Assembly: GCF_900110225.1 (NCBI RefSeq)
Contig: NZ_FOCW01000002.1
Coordinates: 62,001-126,000, forward strand
Reading direction: 5' to 3'
DNA length: 64,000 nucleotides
DNA from: Allobrachymonas denitrificans DSM 15123
GTDB taxonomy: Bacteria > Pseudomonadota > Gammaproteobacteria > Burkholderiales > Burkholderiaceae_C
Shown here: piece by piece, positions 17,931 to 26,675 of the stretch
Position numbering within the stretch: position 1 is the stretch's first letter
Layout of the letters: each line of letters begins with the position of its first letter
The notes under the pieces: generated by a model
The model's database searches: none
What the model saw: the letters and a program-made list of their open reading frames with translations, nothing else
What the model was told of the DNA's origin: nothing
Made by a program: the position numbers and the translations under genes

Positions 17931-18133
17931 GATGGGATTCCGGATGGAATGGGGGTCAGGGACGGGCGGCGGCCAAGCGGTGCGGCGATCCGTGCAGCAA
18001 GGCAGTCAGCCTGTAGGCGGGAGAGTCTTTTCTGGAAGGAAAAAAGCCGTTTCAGCAGGAGAGGGCTGTTTGTCTTGACAGCCGATGCTGGGCGACGCCG
18101 ATTGCCGGCGCACAACGGAAAATGTTTGAAGCG

Positions 18134-18139
18134 ATTATA
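18134..18139 (-). promoter_or_regulatory. -10 element of the rho promoter
   Basis: TATAAT on the minus strand, a perfect consensus -10. A -35 element is poor: TTGCAA lies 20 bases upstream, a longer spacing than normal. Transcription would start near 18127, about 200 bases before the rho ATG. Confidence 0.6.
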
Positions 18140-18179
18140 GACAGAATTGCGGCGCCGTCTTGCAACCAGTGGTTTTCAG

Positions 18180-18250
18180 GGCTGCAGAAAAGGTCTGCAG
18201 CCGGGACGGCGCCTTGCCTGTGCAGGCAAGGCCGCGGCAGGTGCCGCGGC
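18180..18250 (-). terminator. Three successive inverted repeats after trxA
   Basis: Reading away from trxA: CCGCGGCA/TGCCGCGG (18249-18232), GCCTTGCCTG/CAGGCAAGGC (18232-18211, perfect 10 bp), and GGCTGCAG/CTGCAGCC (18202-18180, loop of 7). The first two share two bases. Together they probably end trxA transcription, but none has a long T-tract, so Rho-dependent ending or mRNA protection is also possible. Confidence 0.55.
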
Positions 18251-18258
18251 GACGGGGA

Positions 18259-18591
18259 TCAGGCCAGTTGCTGGTCGATGAACGCAGCCAGCTGGGCCTT
18301 GCCCAGGGCGCCGACCTTGGTGGCGACCAGTTCGCCGCCCTTGAACAGCATCAGCGTGGGGATGCCGCGGATGCCGAACTGGGCCGGCACGGCACGGTTC
18401 TCGTCGACGTTCATCTTGGCGATCTGCACCTTGCCCTGGTAGGCCGGGGCCAGTTCGTCCAGGATGGGGGCGATCATCTTGCAGGGACCGCACCACTCGG
18501 CCCAGAAGTCCACCAGCACGGGGGTGGCGGATTTCAGCACGTCGGCGTCGAAAGAGGCATCGGTGATGTGTTTGATCAGGTCGCTGGCCAT
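18259..18591 (-). CDS. trxA: Thioredoxin 1
   Basis: Cytoplasmic disulfide reductase of 110 residues with the active site WCGPCK (Cys34 and Cys37), the buried Asp in VLVDFWAEW, and the cis-proline loop [11 protein letters not shown]. It reduces ribonucleotide reductase, PAPS reductase and methionine sulfoxide reductase among others, and is itself reduced by thioredoxin reductase. ATG at 18591 with AAGGAAGATCC upstream. It lies upstream of rho on the same strand; a trxA-rho pairing is common in proteobacteria. Confidence 0.97.
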   Translation of the reverse strand: MASDLIKHITDASFDADVLKSATPVLVDFWAEWCGPCKMIAPILDELAPAYQGKVQIAKMNVDENRAVPAQFGIRGIPTLMLFKGGELVATKVGALGKAQLAAFIDQQLA

Positions 18592-18746
18592 GGATCTTCC
18601 TTGAGGTTTGTTTGATTGTCGGTGGATTGCGGAAGCAGACGCACCCGCAGCCGCGCAGTCACGCGGCCTGTGTGTTTATTCTGACATAAAGCGAACGCAT
18701 TTGCCGCAGCCCCGGAGGGCATGGTGGCTATGCGATCATCTGGGGC

Positions 18747-21458
18747 ATGAATCCGGTGACCGTTTCTCCTGTGTGGCAGCGCCTGCTGCAGCAAGTGGCG
18801 CAGCAGCTGGCCTCCTGCGGCGCAGACCCCAGCCGCAGTGTGGTGTTGCTGCCGTATGCGCAGCTTCTGCCCGTGGCGCGGCAGCAATGGGCCTTGCTGC
18901 CGGGGGCTGGATTGCTGCCCCGTTTCGAGACCACATCGAACTGGGCGGCGCGGCGTGGCCCCTTCCTGCCGGGGCCGGATGACCTGACTGCGGATGCGGC
19001 ACAGGGCCTGCTCACGGCCGAGCGCCTGCTGAAAGGTGCAGGACAGCGGCGCGAGGCTGGCTGGCTGGCCGGACGGGTGCGTGAAGCCGCCTTGCAGCTG
19101 ATGCCGCTGGCGGTGGCGCAGGCGCCCGATCAGCGTCCTGCGTGGTGGCAGCAATTGCTCCCGCAGCTGATGGGCACCCTGGGAGCCGAGGCCCTGCGCT
19201 ACGAAACCCTGGTGGCGCAAGTGGCGCTGGCCTGGGCGGGCAGCTCCGACTACGCCACGGATGGGCTGTATGCGGCACTGGATGATGGCGAGATCGAGGC
19301 GCTGGTGCTGGTGCGCGGCTTTCAGCGCGACGCCCTGGCGGAAGCGCTGTTTGCGCGCTGGCAGGCCCTGCGCCCGGATGCTGCCTGGAGTCTGGATTTG
19401 CCCGCGCAGTGGCAAGAGGCCGTGGGGGCAGACGGTGCCGCAGGGACACCGATCCACCTGCATGTGGCACGTGATCTGGAAGATCAGGCTGCTGTGGCCG
19501 CCGCCAGCGTGCAGCAGGAAGTGGAGCACGGGCAGGGGCTGGTGGCACTGGTGGACAGTGACCGCGCACTGACACGCCGCATTCGCGCGTTGCTGGAAGC
19601 ACAGGGCCTGACGGTGCGGGACGAGACCGGCTGGAAGCTGTCGACCACCCGGGCGGCCAGCCATGTGATGGGGCTGCTGCGCGCCTGTGCACCTCAGGCG
19701 GACAGCGATACGGTGCTGGAGTGGCTGAAGCTGGCCGAGACGGTGCCGGCAGCGCCGGATGCGGAGGGCCATCCTGTTCCCTCTTTCCGTGTGCAGGCGG
19801 CGGAAGCCTGGCTGCGCAAGCAGGGAACCGCGGGCTGGCCGGCTCTGACGGCCTGGAAACGCTGGGATGACGGCGCAGCAGGCTGGGTGCAGACGGTGGA
19901 GCAGTGGCGCCAGGCGTTGCAGGCGCCGCGTCCCTTGCGGCAGTGGCTGGCCGATCTGGTCCTGACGCTGGAACATGCCGGACAGCTGGGCTGGCTGCAG
20001 GCAGATCCTGCCGGCCAGGCCCTGTTGCAGGCGCTGCATGCGCAGCCGGGGGCTGCCGAGCTGGCCGCCGGGGAGGAGCGCTGGAGTCTGGAAGAACTCA
20101 CGCGCTGGGTGCAGGATGTGCTGGAAGCGGGCAGCTTCAAGCCGCCGTATCCGCTGCAGGAGCAGGTGGTGATTCTGCCGCTGAGCCAGTTGCTGGCGCG
20201 TTCCTTCGCGGCGGTGGTGATTCCGGGCTGCGACGAGACGCGGCTGCCGGCCTCGCCCGAACCGGCTGGCGACTGGACGGTGGCGCAACGCGAGCTGCTG
20301 CACCTGCCGCTGCGCACGGAACTGCAGCAGGCACAGCGGGCCGCGTGGGAGCACGCCTTGCAGCTGCCGTCGGTCACCCTGCTCAGCTGTCTTGGCGATG
20401 GCAGCGGCGAAACCCTGCTGCCCAGCCCCCTGTTGCTGGAGGTCTGGCATCTGGCCGGCGAGGGGACGCATCGGCCCATGCGCGGGGGCGAGGAGTTGCG
20501 CGTGCCGCGCGCCGTGGAGGAGCGTCCGGTGCGTCCGCCGAAGGTGGTTGGCAGCGCGCTGACCCTGTCGGAAATCTCTGCCAGCGCGTATGACACCTTG
20601 CGTGCATGTCCCTACCAGTTCTTCGGCCAGCAGCAGCTGAGGCTGCGCGAAGTGGCGGAGCTGGACCGGGCGCTGGAAAAGCGCGATTTCGGCAACTGGC
20701 TGCATGCCGTGCTGGCGCTGTTCCACACCCGCTGGAAACAGCTGGACGTGGAAGATCCGGGGCTGGACCAGCTGGTGCAGTGGATGGACCAGGCTGCCCA
20801 GGAAGCGCTGGCGTCGGAAGGGCTGGACGAGGTGGATTTCGTGCCCTACCAGTCGGTCTGGCCGCGTCTGCGGGATGGCTACCTGCGCTGGCTGCAGCAG
20901 GAGCATGCGGCTTCGCAGGCCCGCTTCGAAGTGGCAGAGCAATGGCGCGAGCGTTCCCTGCGCGAGGTGTTTGTGGCGCTGGAGGCAGACCTGCCAGCCG
21001 ATCCGGAGCGCGCCCCGCTGAGCGGGGAGCAGATCCCCGAAGTGATGCTGCGCGGCTGTCTCGATCGCATGGACCGCCTGGTGCTGCCGCCGGATGACGA
21101 TGGTGCTGCACCGCAATGGCGGCTGCTGGATTACAAATCGGAGTCTCCCGCCAAGACCGCCGAACGCATCAGGCAACCCGATGAAGACACCCAGCTGGCG
21201 TTCTACGCCACGCTGCTGGCACCGGAGCCGGTCGAGGTGGCCTACGTGAACGTGGGCGAAGACGGAGAGACGAAGCTGTATGCGCACAAGGAGGTGCATG
21301 CCCTGACCACGCAACTGGTGCACGGCATGGCGCTGGATCTGCGGGACATCGCGGCGGGCACGCCGCTGGAAGCCCTGGGCCGGGGCGCGCGTTGCGGCTA
21401 TTGCGCCATGCGCGGCCTGTGCCGCCGGGATTTCTGGGAAGAGGAGAAGAAGGCATGA
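18747..21458 (+). CDS. addB: AddB-type subunit of the AddAB helicase-nuclease
   Basis: Large protein of 903 residues with an inactivated helicase fold and a C-terminal PD-(D/E)XK nuclease domain (WRLLDYKSES, then QLAFYATLL). Four cysteines match the iron-sulfur staple of AddB: Cys621 in LRACPYQFF and CxxCxxxxxC at 883, 886 and 892 in CGYCAMRGLC. No Walker A lysine motif is present at the N-terminus, as expected for AddB. With AddA it resects double-strand breaks and loads RecA at Chi-like sites. The stop overlaps the AddA start as ATGA. The ATG at 18747 follows GGGGC, a weak binding site. Confidence 0.88.
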   Translation: MNPVTVSPVWQRLLQQVAQQLASCGADPSRSVVLLPYAQLLPVARQQWALLPGAGLLPRFETTSNWAARRGPFLPGPDDLTADAAQGLLTAERLLKGAGQRREAGWLAGRVREAALQLMPLAVAQAPDQRPAWWQQLLPQLMGTLGAEALRYETLVAQVALAWAGSSDYATDGLYAALDDGEIEALVLVRGFQRDALAEALFARWQALRPDAAWSLDLPAQWQEAVGADGAAGTPIHLHVARDLEDQAAVAAASVQQEVEHGQGLVALVDSDRALTRRIRALLEAQGLTVRDETGWKLSTTRAASHVMGLLRACAPQADSDTVLEWLKLAETVPAAPDAEGHPVPSFRVQAAEAWLRKQGTAGWPALTAWKRWDDGAAGWVQTVEQWRQALQAPRPLRQWLADLVLTLEHAGQLGWLQADPAGQALLQALHAQPGAAELAAGEERWSLEELTRWVQDVLEAGSFKPPYPLQEQVVILPLSQLLARSFAAVVIPGCDETRLPASPEPAGDWTVAQRELLHLPLRTELQQAQRAAWEHALQLPSVTLLSCLGDGSGETLLPSPLLLEVWHLAGEGTHRPMRGGEELRVPRAVEERPVRPPKVVGSALTLSEISASAYDTLRACPYQFFGQQQLRLREVAELDRALEKRDFGNWLHAVLALFHTRWKQLDVEDPGLDQLVQWMDQAAQEALASEGLDEVDFVPYQSVWPRLRDGYLRWLQQEHAASQARFEVAEQWRERSLREVFVALEADLPADPERAPLSGEQIPEVMLRGCLDRMDRLVLPPDDDGAAPQWRLLDYKSESPAKTAERIRQPDEDTQLAFYATLLAPEPVEVAYVNVGEDGETKLYAHKEVHALTTQLVHGMALDLRDIAAGTPLEALGRGARCGYCAMRGLCRRDFWEEEKKA

Positions 21459-24400
21459 CGCGCCCCTTGCACGACGCCTACACCGCCGATGGCCGCACCG
21501 TGCCTTCGGAGGCTTTCTATGCCATTGCCTGCGATCCGGCCCGCCATGTGGTGGTGGAAGCCTGCGCCGGTGCGGGCAAGACCTGGATGCTGGTCAGCCG
21601 CGTGCTGCGAGCCCTGTTGGCGGGAGCAGAGCCGCAGCAGATTCTGGCGATCACCTTCACCAAGAAGGCCGCCGCCGAAATGCGGCAGCGCCTGAACCAG
21701 TGGCTGGCCGAGTTTGCCGACATGCCGCTCGACAAGCTGGTGCCGGAGCTCACGCAGCGCGGCATGACGCCGGAGCAGGCCAAGGCCGAAGCCCCCGCCC
21801 TGCAGGCGCTGTATCTGCGTCTGCTGCAGCACGGCCGCAGCGTGCAGATCCGCACCTTCCACAGCTGGTTTGCCGCCTTGCTGCGCGCCGCGCCGCTGCA
21901 GTTGCTGCAGCAACTCGGCCTGCCGAGCCAGTACGAACTGCTGGAAGATGACCAGCGTGCCGTGGCCGAAGTGTGGCGCCCGTTCCACCAGGCCTTGCTG
22001 GAGGATCCGTCCGCCATGGCCGACTACCAGGCGCTGGTGATGCGCAACGGCCGCAGCAATACGCTCAAGGCGCTGGTGTCGGCGCTGTCCAAGCGGGTGG
22101 AGTTCGTGCTGGCGGATCAGCAGGGCGTGGTGGAGGCTTCCGTGCCGGACTTTCGCAGTCTGGTTCCCGAGCTGGGCGAATGCGCCACCCCCGCAGCCGC
22201 ACTCGATGGCGAGGCGGCCAGCCAGCGCTGGCATGCGCGCTCCAGCCTGCTCAGCCAGGAAAAGAACAAGACCCCGCGCGCTGCCGCAGAGAAGGTGGTG
22301 GAGGCCTTCCTGCAGCCGGATCTGGAGCAGCGCCTGCAGCAACTGCGTGCCGCCTTCTTCGTGAAGGACGCCGACCGCCTGACGCAGCATCTGACCAAGT
22401 TCGACGCAGCGCAGGATGCGGCAGCGGAGCTGGAGCGCCTGTGCCTGGCGCAGGCCCAGCACGAATCCTGGCTCTACCAGCAGCGCATGGCGCGGCTGAC
22501 GCGCGTGCTGTTGCGCTGCTATGCCGAGGTCAAGCGCAGCCATGGCTGGGTCGACATGAACGACATCGAACAGACCGCCCGGTTGCTGCTGCAGGATGAG
22601 CTGCTGAGCGGCTGGATTCAGGAGCGGCTGGATGCGCAACTGCGCCATCTGCTGGTGGACGAATTCCAGGACACCAACCCGATGCAGTGGCAGGCGCTGC
22701 ATGCCTGGCTGTCGGGCTATACCGGTGCGGCCACGGCACCCAGCGTGTTCATCGTGGGCGATCCCAAGCAGAGCATCTACCGATTCCGGCGCGCCGATCC
22801 GCAGGTGTTCCGCGCCGCCAAGGAGTTTGTGCGGACCGGTCTGGGCGGTGCAGAGCTGAGCTGCGACCATACGCGGCGCAACAGCCAGCCAGTGATCGAT
22901 GCGGTCAATGCGGTGATGCTGGCGGCACAACAGGAAGGGCGCTATCAGGACTTCCGTGCCCATACGACGGCTTCCGACGTTCCGGGTTGCGTGCTGGCGC
23001 TGCCGCAGATTGCGCGCCCGGAAAAGCCGCAGGAGGACGGACCGCGCACGCGACGCAACAGCCTGACCACGCCCAAGGTGGAGGAAGAGGAAGAGCTCAA
23101 GCAGCGGGAGTGCCGCCAGGCCGCCAGCTGGCTGCAGCGTTGCGTGCAGGCGGGCACGGCACCGGAAGACATTCTGGTGATCGCACGCACCAATGACCGC
23201 ATCGCCACCATGCAATGGGCGCTGGCGCAGGTGGGGCTGCCCGCACACAAGGCCGATAAGATGCGTCTGGCCGAGGCGCCGGAAGTGCAGGATGTGGTTG
23301 CGCTGGTGGACGCCCTGATTTCGCCGCGCCACGATGTGTCGCTGGCGCGTGCGCTGAAATCGCCGATCTTCGGGCTGGACGATGCGGGGCTGGTGCAGAT
23401 TGCGCTGGGTGTGCGTGCCATGGCCACGGCGGTGGCGGGCGGCGACGGTGTGCGCGTCAGCTGGCTGGACTGGCTGCTGGAGCAGTCCGGGGATTCGCCC
23501 TGGCAGGCACTGGCGGGCACGCTGCGCCGCTGGCAGGGCTGGTTGCAGCAGCGCCTCCCGCACGATGCACTGGATGCGATCTACCGAGATGGCGACCTGC
23601 TGGCGCGCTACCGCGCCTGTACGCCGGCGAGCCAGCGCGCCAGCGTGATCGAGCGTTTGCAGGCCCTGCCGGGGCACACGCTGGCGCTCGATGGCGGGCG
23701 CTACGCCAATGCCTACCACTGGGTGCGTGCCCTGCGCGGTTCCGACCCGACCCCGGCCCCCCAGGCCGGCGGCAAGGGCATCCGGCTGCTGACCATCCAT
23801 GGTGCCAAGGGCCTGGAGGCCGGACTGGTGCTGTTGCTGGACACCGATGCCGCCAAGGGGCGCGCCCGCACCATGGACGTGCTGGTGCGCTGGCCGGGCG
23901 AGGCGCCGCATCCGGACAGCCTGGTGTTCATCGAGAAGGCCAGCGCTCCGCCGCCTTCGGCGCGCCTGTTGCTGGCAGAAGAGCAGCAGGCCGAGGAGCG
24001 TGAAGAGGCCAATGCGCTGTACGTGGCCATGACGCGCGCGGCGCAGGTACTGGCGTTCTCCAGTGCCGAACCGCGATCCGGCCAACCGGCGAGCTGGTGG
24101 CAGCAATGGACGGGACAGGCGCAGCCCGACATGCTGGAGGCCGATGCGCAGGGCAACGTGGGATTGCCGTCTGCCGGCTGGCCCGGGATCGGCAAGAAGG
24201 AGGTGGCCAAGGAAGCACCTTGCGGGCAGAAAGGCGAGACGAATCCCTGGCCGGTTCCGGCGCGTGGCGCAGACTTGCTCGAACTGGCTCCGCTGGCGGC
24301 CCATGCCAGCCGGGGCGCGGCAACTACCCAGCTGCTGGCGCGAGATCCCCAGTTGCAGTTGCAGGGACGGATGGGGGAAGCCATGCACAAGGCGCTGGAA

Positions 24401-24817
24401 TGGTATCGCCCGCACGCTGGTGCTGCCGAACTGGTGCGTCAGCAGCAGGCACTGCAGCAGCTGTACGGGCTCGACCAGACACAAGGGGATACGGTGCTGC
24501 AGCAGGCGCGTGCCATCGTGCAGGGAGAGGCCGGCTGGGCCTGGGATGCCGACCAGCTCGACTGGGAGGCGAACGAGGTCGATATTGCCTCTGATGGCAA
24601 GGTGCTGCGTCTGGACCGGCTGGTTCGCCGCAAGGCGGAGGGTGAACGGCCCGCCTGCTGGTGGGTGCTGGATTTCAAATCCTCACTGGCGCCGGAGCAA
24701 CAGCAGGGCTTGCGTGGGCAACTGGAAGACTACCGACAGGCGGTGGGGCAACTGCATGCCGGAGAGCCGGTGCAGGCAGCATTCCTGACCGCGGAAGGGC
24801 GGCTGGTGGTGCTGTGA
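21455..24817 (+). CDS. addA: AddA-type helicase-nuclease (UvrD/RecB superfamily)
   Basis: Superfamily 1A helicase with a C-terminal nuclease, 1120 residues. Walker A ACAGAGKT at about 36-43, motif Ia AITFTKKAAAEMRQR, Walker B HLLVDEFQDTNP, motif III IVGDPKQSIYRFRRAD, and motif VI YVAMTRAAQVL. The C-terminal nuclease has RLDRLV and WWVLDFKSS followed by a Q-x-Y element (QLEDYRQAV). Starts inside the AddB stop codon, so the two subunits are coupled. Together they process double-strand DNA ends for RecA. An upstream in-frame extension within addB was rejected. Confidence 0.92.
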   Translation: MTRPLHDAYTADGRTVPSEAFYAIACDPARHVVVEACAGAGKTWMLVSRVLRALLAGAEPQQILAITFTKKAAAEMRQRLNQWLAEFADMPLDKLVPELTQRGMTPEQAKAEAPALQALYLRLLQHGRSVQIRTFHSWFAALLRAAPLQLLQQLGLPSQYELLEDDQRAVAEVWRPFHQALLEDPSAMADYQALVMRNGRSNTLKALVSALSKRVEFVLADQQGVVEASVPDFRSLVPELGECATPAAALDGEAASQRWHARSSLLSQEKNKTPRAAAEKVVEAFLQPDLEQRLQQLRAAFFVKDADRLTQHLTKFDAAQDAAAELERLCLAQAQHESWLYQQRMARLTRVLLRCYAEVKRSHGWVDMNDIEQTARLLLQDELLSGWIQERLDAQLRHLLVDEFQDTNPMQWQALHAWLSGYTGAATAPSVFIVGDPKQSIYRFRRADPQVFRAAKEFVRTGLGGAELSCDHTRRNSQPVIDAVNAVMLAAQQEGRYQDFRAHTTASDVPGCVLALPQIARPEKPQEDGPRTRRNSLTTPKVEEEEELKQRECRQAASWLQRCVQAGTAPEDILVIARTNDRIATMQWALAQVGLPAHKADKMRLAEAPEVQDVVALVDALISPRHDVSLARALKSPIFGLDDAGLVQIALGVRAMATAVAGGDGVRVSWLDWLLEQSGDSPWQALAGTLRRWQGWLQQRLPHDALDAIYRDGDLLARYRACTPASQRASVIERLQALPGHTLALDGGRYANAYHWVRALRGSDPTPAPQAGGKGIRLLTIHGAKGLEAGLVLLLDTDAAKGRARTMDVLVRWPGEAPHPDSLVFIEKASAPPPSARLLLAEEQQAEEREEANALYVAMTRAAQVLAFSSAEPRSGQPASWWQQWTGQAQPDMLEADAQGNVGLPSAGWPGIGKKEVAKEAPCGQKGETNPWPVPARGADLLELAPLAAHASRGAATTQLLARDPQLQLQGRMGEAMHKALEWYRPHAGAAELVRQQQALQQLYGLDQTQGDTVLQQARAIVQGEAGWAWDADQLDWEANEVDIASDGKVLRLDRLVRRKAEGERPACWWVLDFKSSLAPEQQQGLRGQLEDYRQAVGQLHAGEPVQAAFLTAEGRLVVL

Positions 24818-24844
24818 TCGTGACGCGTGGGAGTGGGGCTTTCG

Positions 24845-24884
24845 AGCCCTTGATCTTGATGGGTATTCTTGTGAATCAAGGGCT
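24845..24884. repeat. Inverted repeat downstream of addA and of the 4.5S RNA
   Basis: AGCCCTTGAT (24845-24854) and its exact complement ATCAAGGGCT (24875-24884) flank a 20-base loop. It lies 28 bases after the addA stop and, on the other strand, 15 bases beyond the 3' end of the 4.5S RNA. It could end either transcript, although no T-tract follows on either side. Confidence 0.5.
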
Positions 24885-24898
24885 GAGTGAATGAGGGT

Positions 24899-24994
24899 GA
24901 CGAGCCTTGACCCCGGCACTGGCTACACAGTTAGGGCTGCTTGGTTCCCCACCTGACCCGGTTGGCCGCTTCACCATGCGGGAAGGCCCGTCGA
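24899..24994 (-). ncRNA. ffs: 4.5S signal recognition particle RNA
   Basis: About 96 bases on the minus strand. The universally conserved core is present: CCGGGTCAGG, a GGGGAACC tetraloop segment, and AAGCAGCCC. The ends pair as GACGGGCCTT with AAGGCTCGTC (one G-U pair), closing the usual long hairpin. A TACAAT -10 element lies at 25000-25005. The RNA binds Ffh and targets nascent membrane proteins to FtsY. Its position next to a DNA-repair operon has no obvious functional meaning. The 5' and 3' ends are set by pairing and are accurate to a few bases. Confidence 0.9.
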
Positions 24995-24999
24995 CCGCC

Positions 25000-25005
25000 A
25001 TTGTA
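25000..25005 (-). promoter_or_regulatory. -10 element for the 4.5S RNA gene
   Basis: TACAAT on the minus strand, six bases before the paired 5' end of the 4.5S RNA. No clear -35 element was recognised. Confidence 0.55.
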
Positions 25006-25052
25006 GCCGATGCAGCCTGATTCCCCGGGCAAAGGGTATCCGCATGTACGAA

Positions 25053-26069
25053 TCAGTGGGAGGCGCGGCGGATCTGCAGGGCTTCGGGGTTGACCAGATT
25101 GGCAGGATTGCCCTGGATGAAGCTCAGGATGCTGTCGAAGGCCTGGCTGAAATACAGCTCGTAGCTTTCCTGTTCGACGTAGCCGATATGCGGCGTGCAC
25201 AGGCAGTTCTCCAGGCGCAACAAGGCCTGGCCCTGCATCACGGGCTCGTTGTCGAACACGTCGATGGCCGCCATGCCGGGGCGGCCACGATTCAGCGCGG
25301 TGATCAGGCTGTCAGGCTGCAGCAGTTCGGCGCGTGCGGTGTTGATCAGCGTTGCCGTGGACTTCATGCGCAGAAGGTCTTCCAGTCGCACGATGCCACG
25401 TGTTTCCGGAACCAGACGCAAATGCAGGCTGAGGAAGTCGCTGTCGCTGAACAGCTGTTCCTTGCTCAGGGCGGGGGTGTAGCCGGCACTGGCTGCGGCG
25501 TTGCGCGACGCATCGCTGCCCCAGACCAGCACCTGCATCCCGAAAGCCTTGCCATAGCCGGCGACGAGCTGCCCGATCTTGCCGAAGCCCCAGATGCCCA
25601 GTGTCTTGCCGCGCAGGACCGTGCCAATGCCGAAATTGGGTGGCATGGAGGCCGCCTTCATGCCCGACTGCTGCCACACCCCATGCCGCAGATTGGCCAT
25701 GTACTGGGGAAGGCGTCGCGCGGCCGCCAGAAGCAGTGCCCAGGTCAGTTCCGCAGCAGCATAGGGCGAGCCGGTACCGGCAGCCACGGCAATGCCGAGA
25801 TCGGTACAGGCCTGCACGTCCAGATGGTCCCCCAGCCGGCCGGTCTGCACGATCAGCTTGAGGCGGGGAAGCTTTTCCAGCAGTGCGCGAGACAGGCTGG
25901 TGCGCTCACGGATCAACACAATGATGTCGGCATCCTTCAGCCGGACGGACAACTGCCCGATGCCCTTGACGGTATTGGTGTACACCTTGGCGTGCAGGGC
26001 ATCGAGTTTGCTGGCGCAGGCGAGCTTGCGCACAGCGTCCTGATAGTCGTCCAGAATCACTATGTTCAT
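25053..26069 (-). CDS. D-2-hydroxyacid dehydrogenase (SerA/LdhA-like family)
   Basis: NAD(P)-dependent dehydrogenase of 338 residues from the ATG at 26069. The Rossmann loop GIWGFGKIG is in the central domain. The catalytic set is recognisable: Arg in INTARAELL, Glu in FDNEPV, and His in TPHIGYVEQESYE. Family members reduce 2-keto acids or oxidise D-2-hydroxyacids such as phosphoglycerate; the substrate here is unknown. The closest general resemblance is to the D-3-phosphoglycerate dehydrogenase-like branch without an ACT domain. It lies downstream of the small unknown gene that follows lexA, on the same strand, 135 bases away. Confidence 0.85.
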   Translation of the reverse strand: MNIVILDDYQDAVRKLACASKLDALHAKVYTNTVKGIGQLSVRLKDADIIVLIRERTSLSRALLEKLPRLKLIVQTGRLGDHLDVQACTDLGIAVAAGTGSPYAAAELTWALLLAAARRLPQYMANLRHGVWQQSGMKAASMPPNFGIGTVLRGKTLGIWGFGKIGQLVAGYGKAFGMQVLVWGSDASRNAAASAGYTPALSKEQLFSDSDFLSLHLRLVPETRGIVRLEDLLRMKSTATLINTARAELLQPDSLITALNRGRPGMAAIDVFDNEPVMQGQALLRLENCLCTPHIGYVEQESYELYFSQAFDSILSFIQGNPANLVNPEALQIRRASH

Positions 26070-26204
26070 GCGCGCAATTGTGCACCGGCGCGCTGTCAAT
26101 TTGCAGCCCCATCATGCATATTGCAAAGGGCAGCAACTCCTTACATCTGGATGCAAATTCATGGAGTCCCCGGACGCCGCGACGGACGCGGCAGCCTGAA
26201 ACCT

Positions 26205-26618
26205 TCAGCCAGCACGCAGATAGCGCTCTTCCTGGGCCACCAGACGTTCCAGTTCAGCGCAGACACTGGAGAAAGTACCGGACAGTGCCAGCCGGCCCGA
26301 AGGGCGCGCGGGACGCGACGGGCGGGCAGGGGTGCTTCTGGCTGTGGAATGCGTCAGCAGGTTTTGCGAAGGGGTGCGAAAGAGGCGAAAGTGGCGCTGG
26401 ACTTGAGTGGGGGCAGCGTGTGGCACGGTGACCGGATGCGCAGCGGCGGGCAGGGCGCCGGAAGACGTTGCACCCTCGGGTTTGAAGGCCTGTTCCTGAT
26501 CGCGCAGCACGGCCATGGGACGAAAACCGATGGCAGCGCCGCGGGCGCGGCCGGACAGCGGGAGCAGCGGTGGCGTGGCGGTACCGACCAGCTTGCGCAG
26601 AAGAGAGGTGGTGCTCAT
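26205..26618 (-). CDS. Unknown 137-residue protein downstream of lexA
   Basis: No family recognised. The protein starts MSTTSLLRKLVGTATPPLLP, has a long central stretch rich in Pro, Ala, Ser and Arg that is probably disordered, and ends with a helix-like segment LSGTFSSVCAELERLVAQEE. ATG at 26618 has a good AGGAG site seven bases upstream, which supports real translation. It lies 141 bases after lexA on the same strand, separated by a structured stem-loop. It may therefore be part of the lexA transcript and a candidate SOS gene, by position only. The basic, low-complexity middle could fit a nucleic-acid or membrane partner; this is a guess. Confidence 0.6.
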   Translation of the reverse strand: MSTTSLLRKLVGTATPPLLPLSGRARGAAIGFRPMAVLRDQEQAFKPEGATSSGALPAAAHPVTVPHAAPTQVQRHFRLFRTPSQNLLTHSTARSTPARPSRPARPSGRLALSGTFSSVCAELERLVAQEERYLRAG

Positions 26619-26675
26619 GAAAAACTCCTATGTACACGAGGTGTTGCACAGGCAGGATTCAACAGGGACAGCACA

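Larger units (their letters stand above)
17931..18258 (-). other. rho leader and promoter region (no protein gene)
   Basis: 328 bases between the trxA stop and the rho start. On the minus strand it holds, in order, three inverted repeats (18250-18180), a TATAAT hexamer (18139-18134), and a leader of roughly 200 bases. The middle of the leader, about 18075-18000, is rich in C and T with runs such as CCCTCTCCTGC and CTCTCCCGCC, the kind of RNA Rho binds. No convincing protein gene is seen in it; a 64-codon frame from 18115 that overlaps the rho start has no ribosome binding site. Confidence 0.5.

Noticed and set aside
18576-21323. Open frame of more than 900 codons antisense to addB
   Set aside because: It mirrors the codon pattern of a high-GC gene on the other strand, has no family motif and no ribosome binding site. 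The same holds for long frames antisense to ppx, rho, addA, dnaE and the RbbA-like gene.
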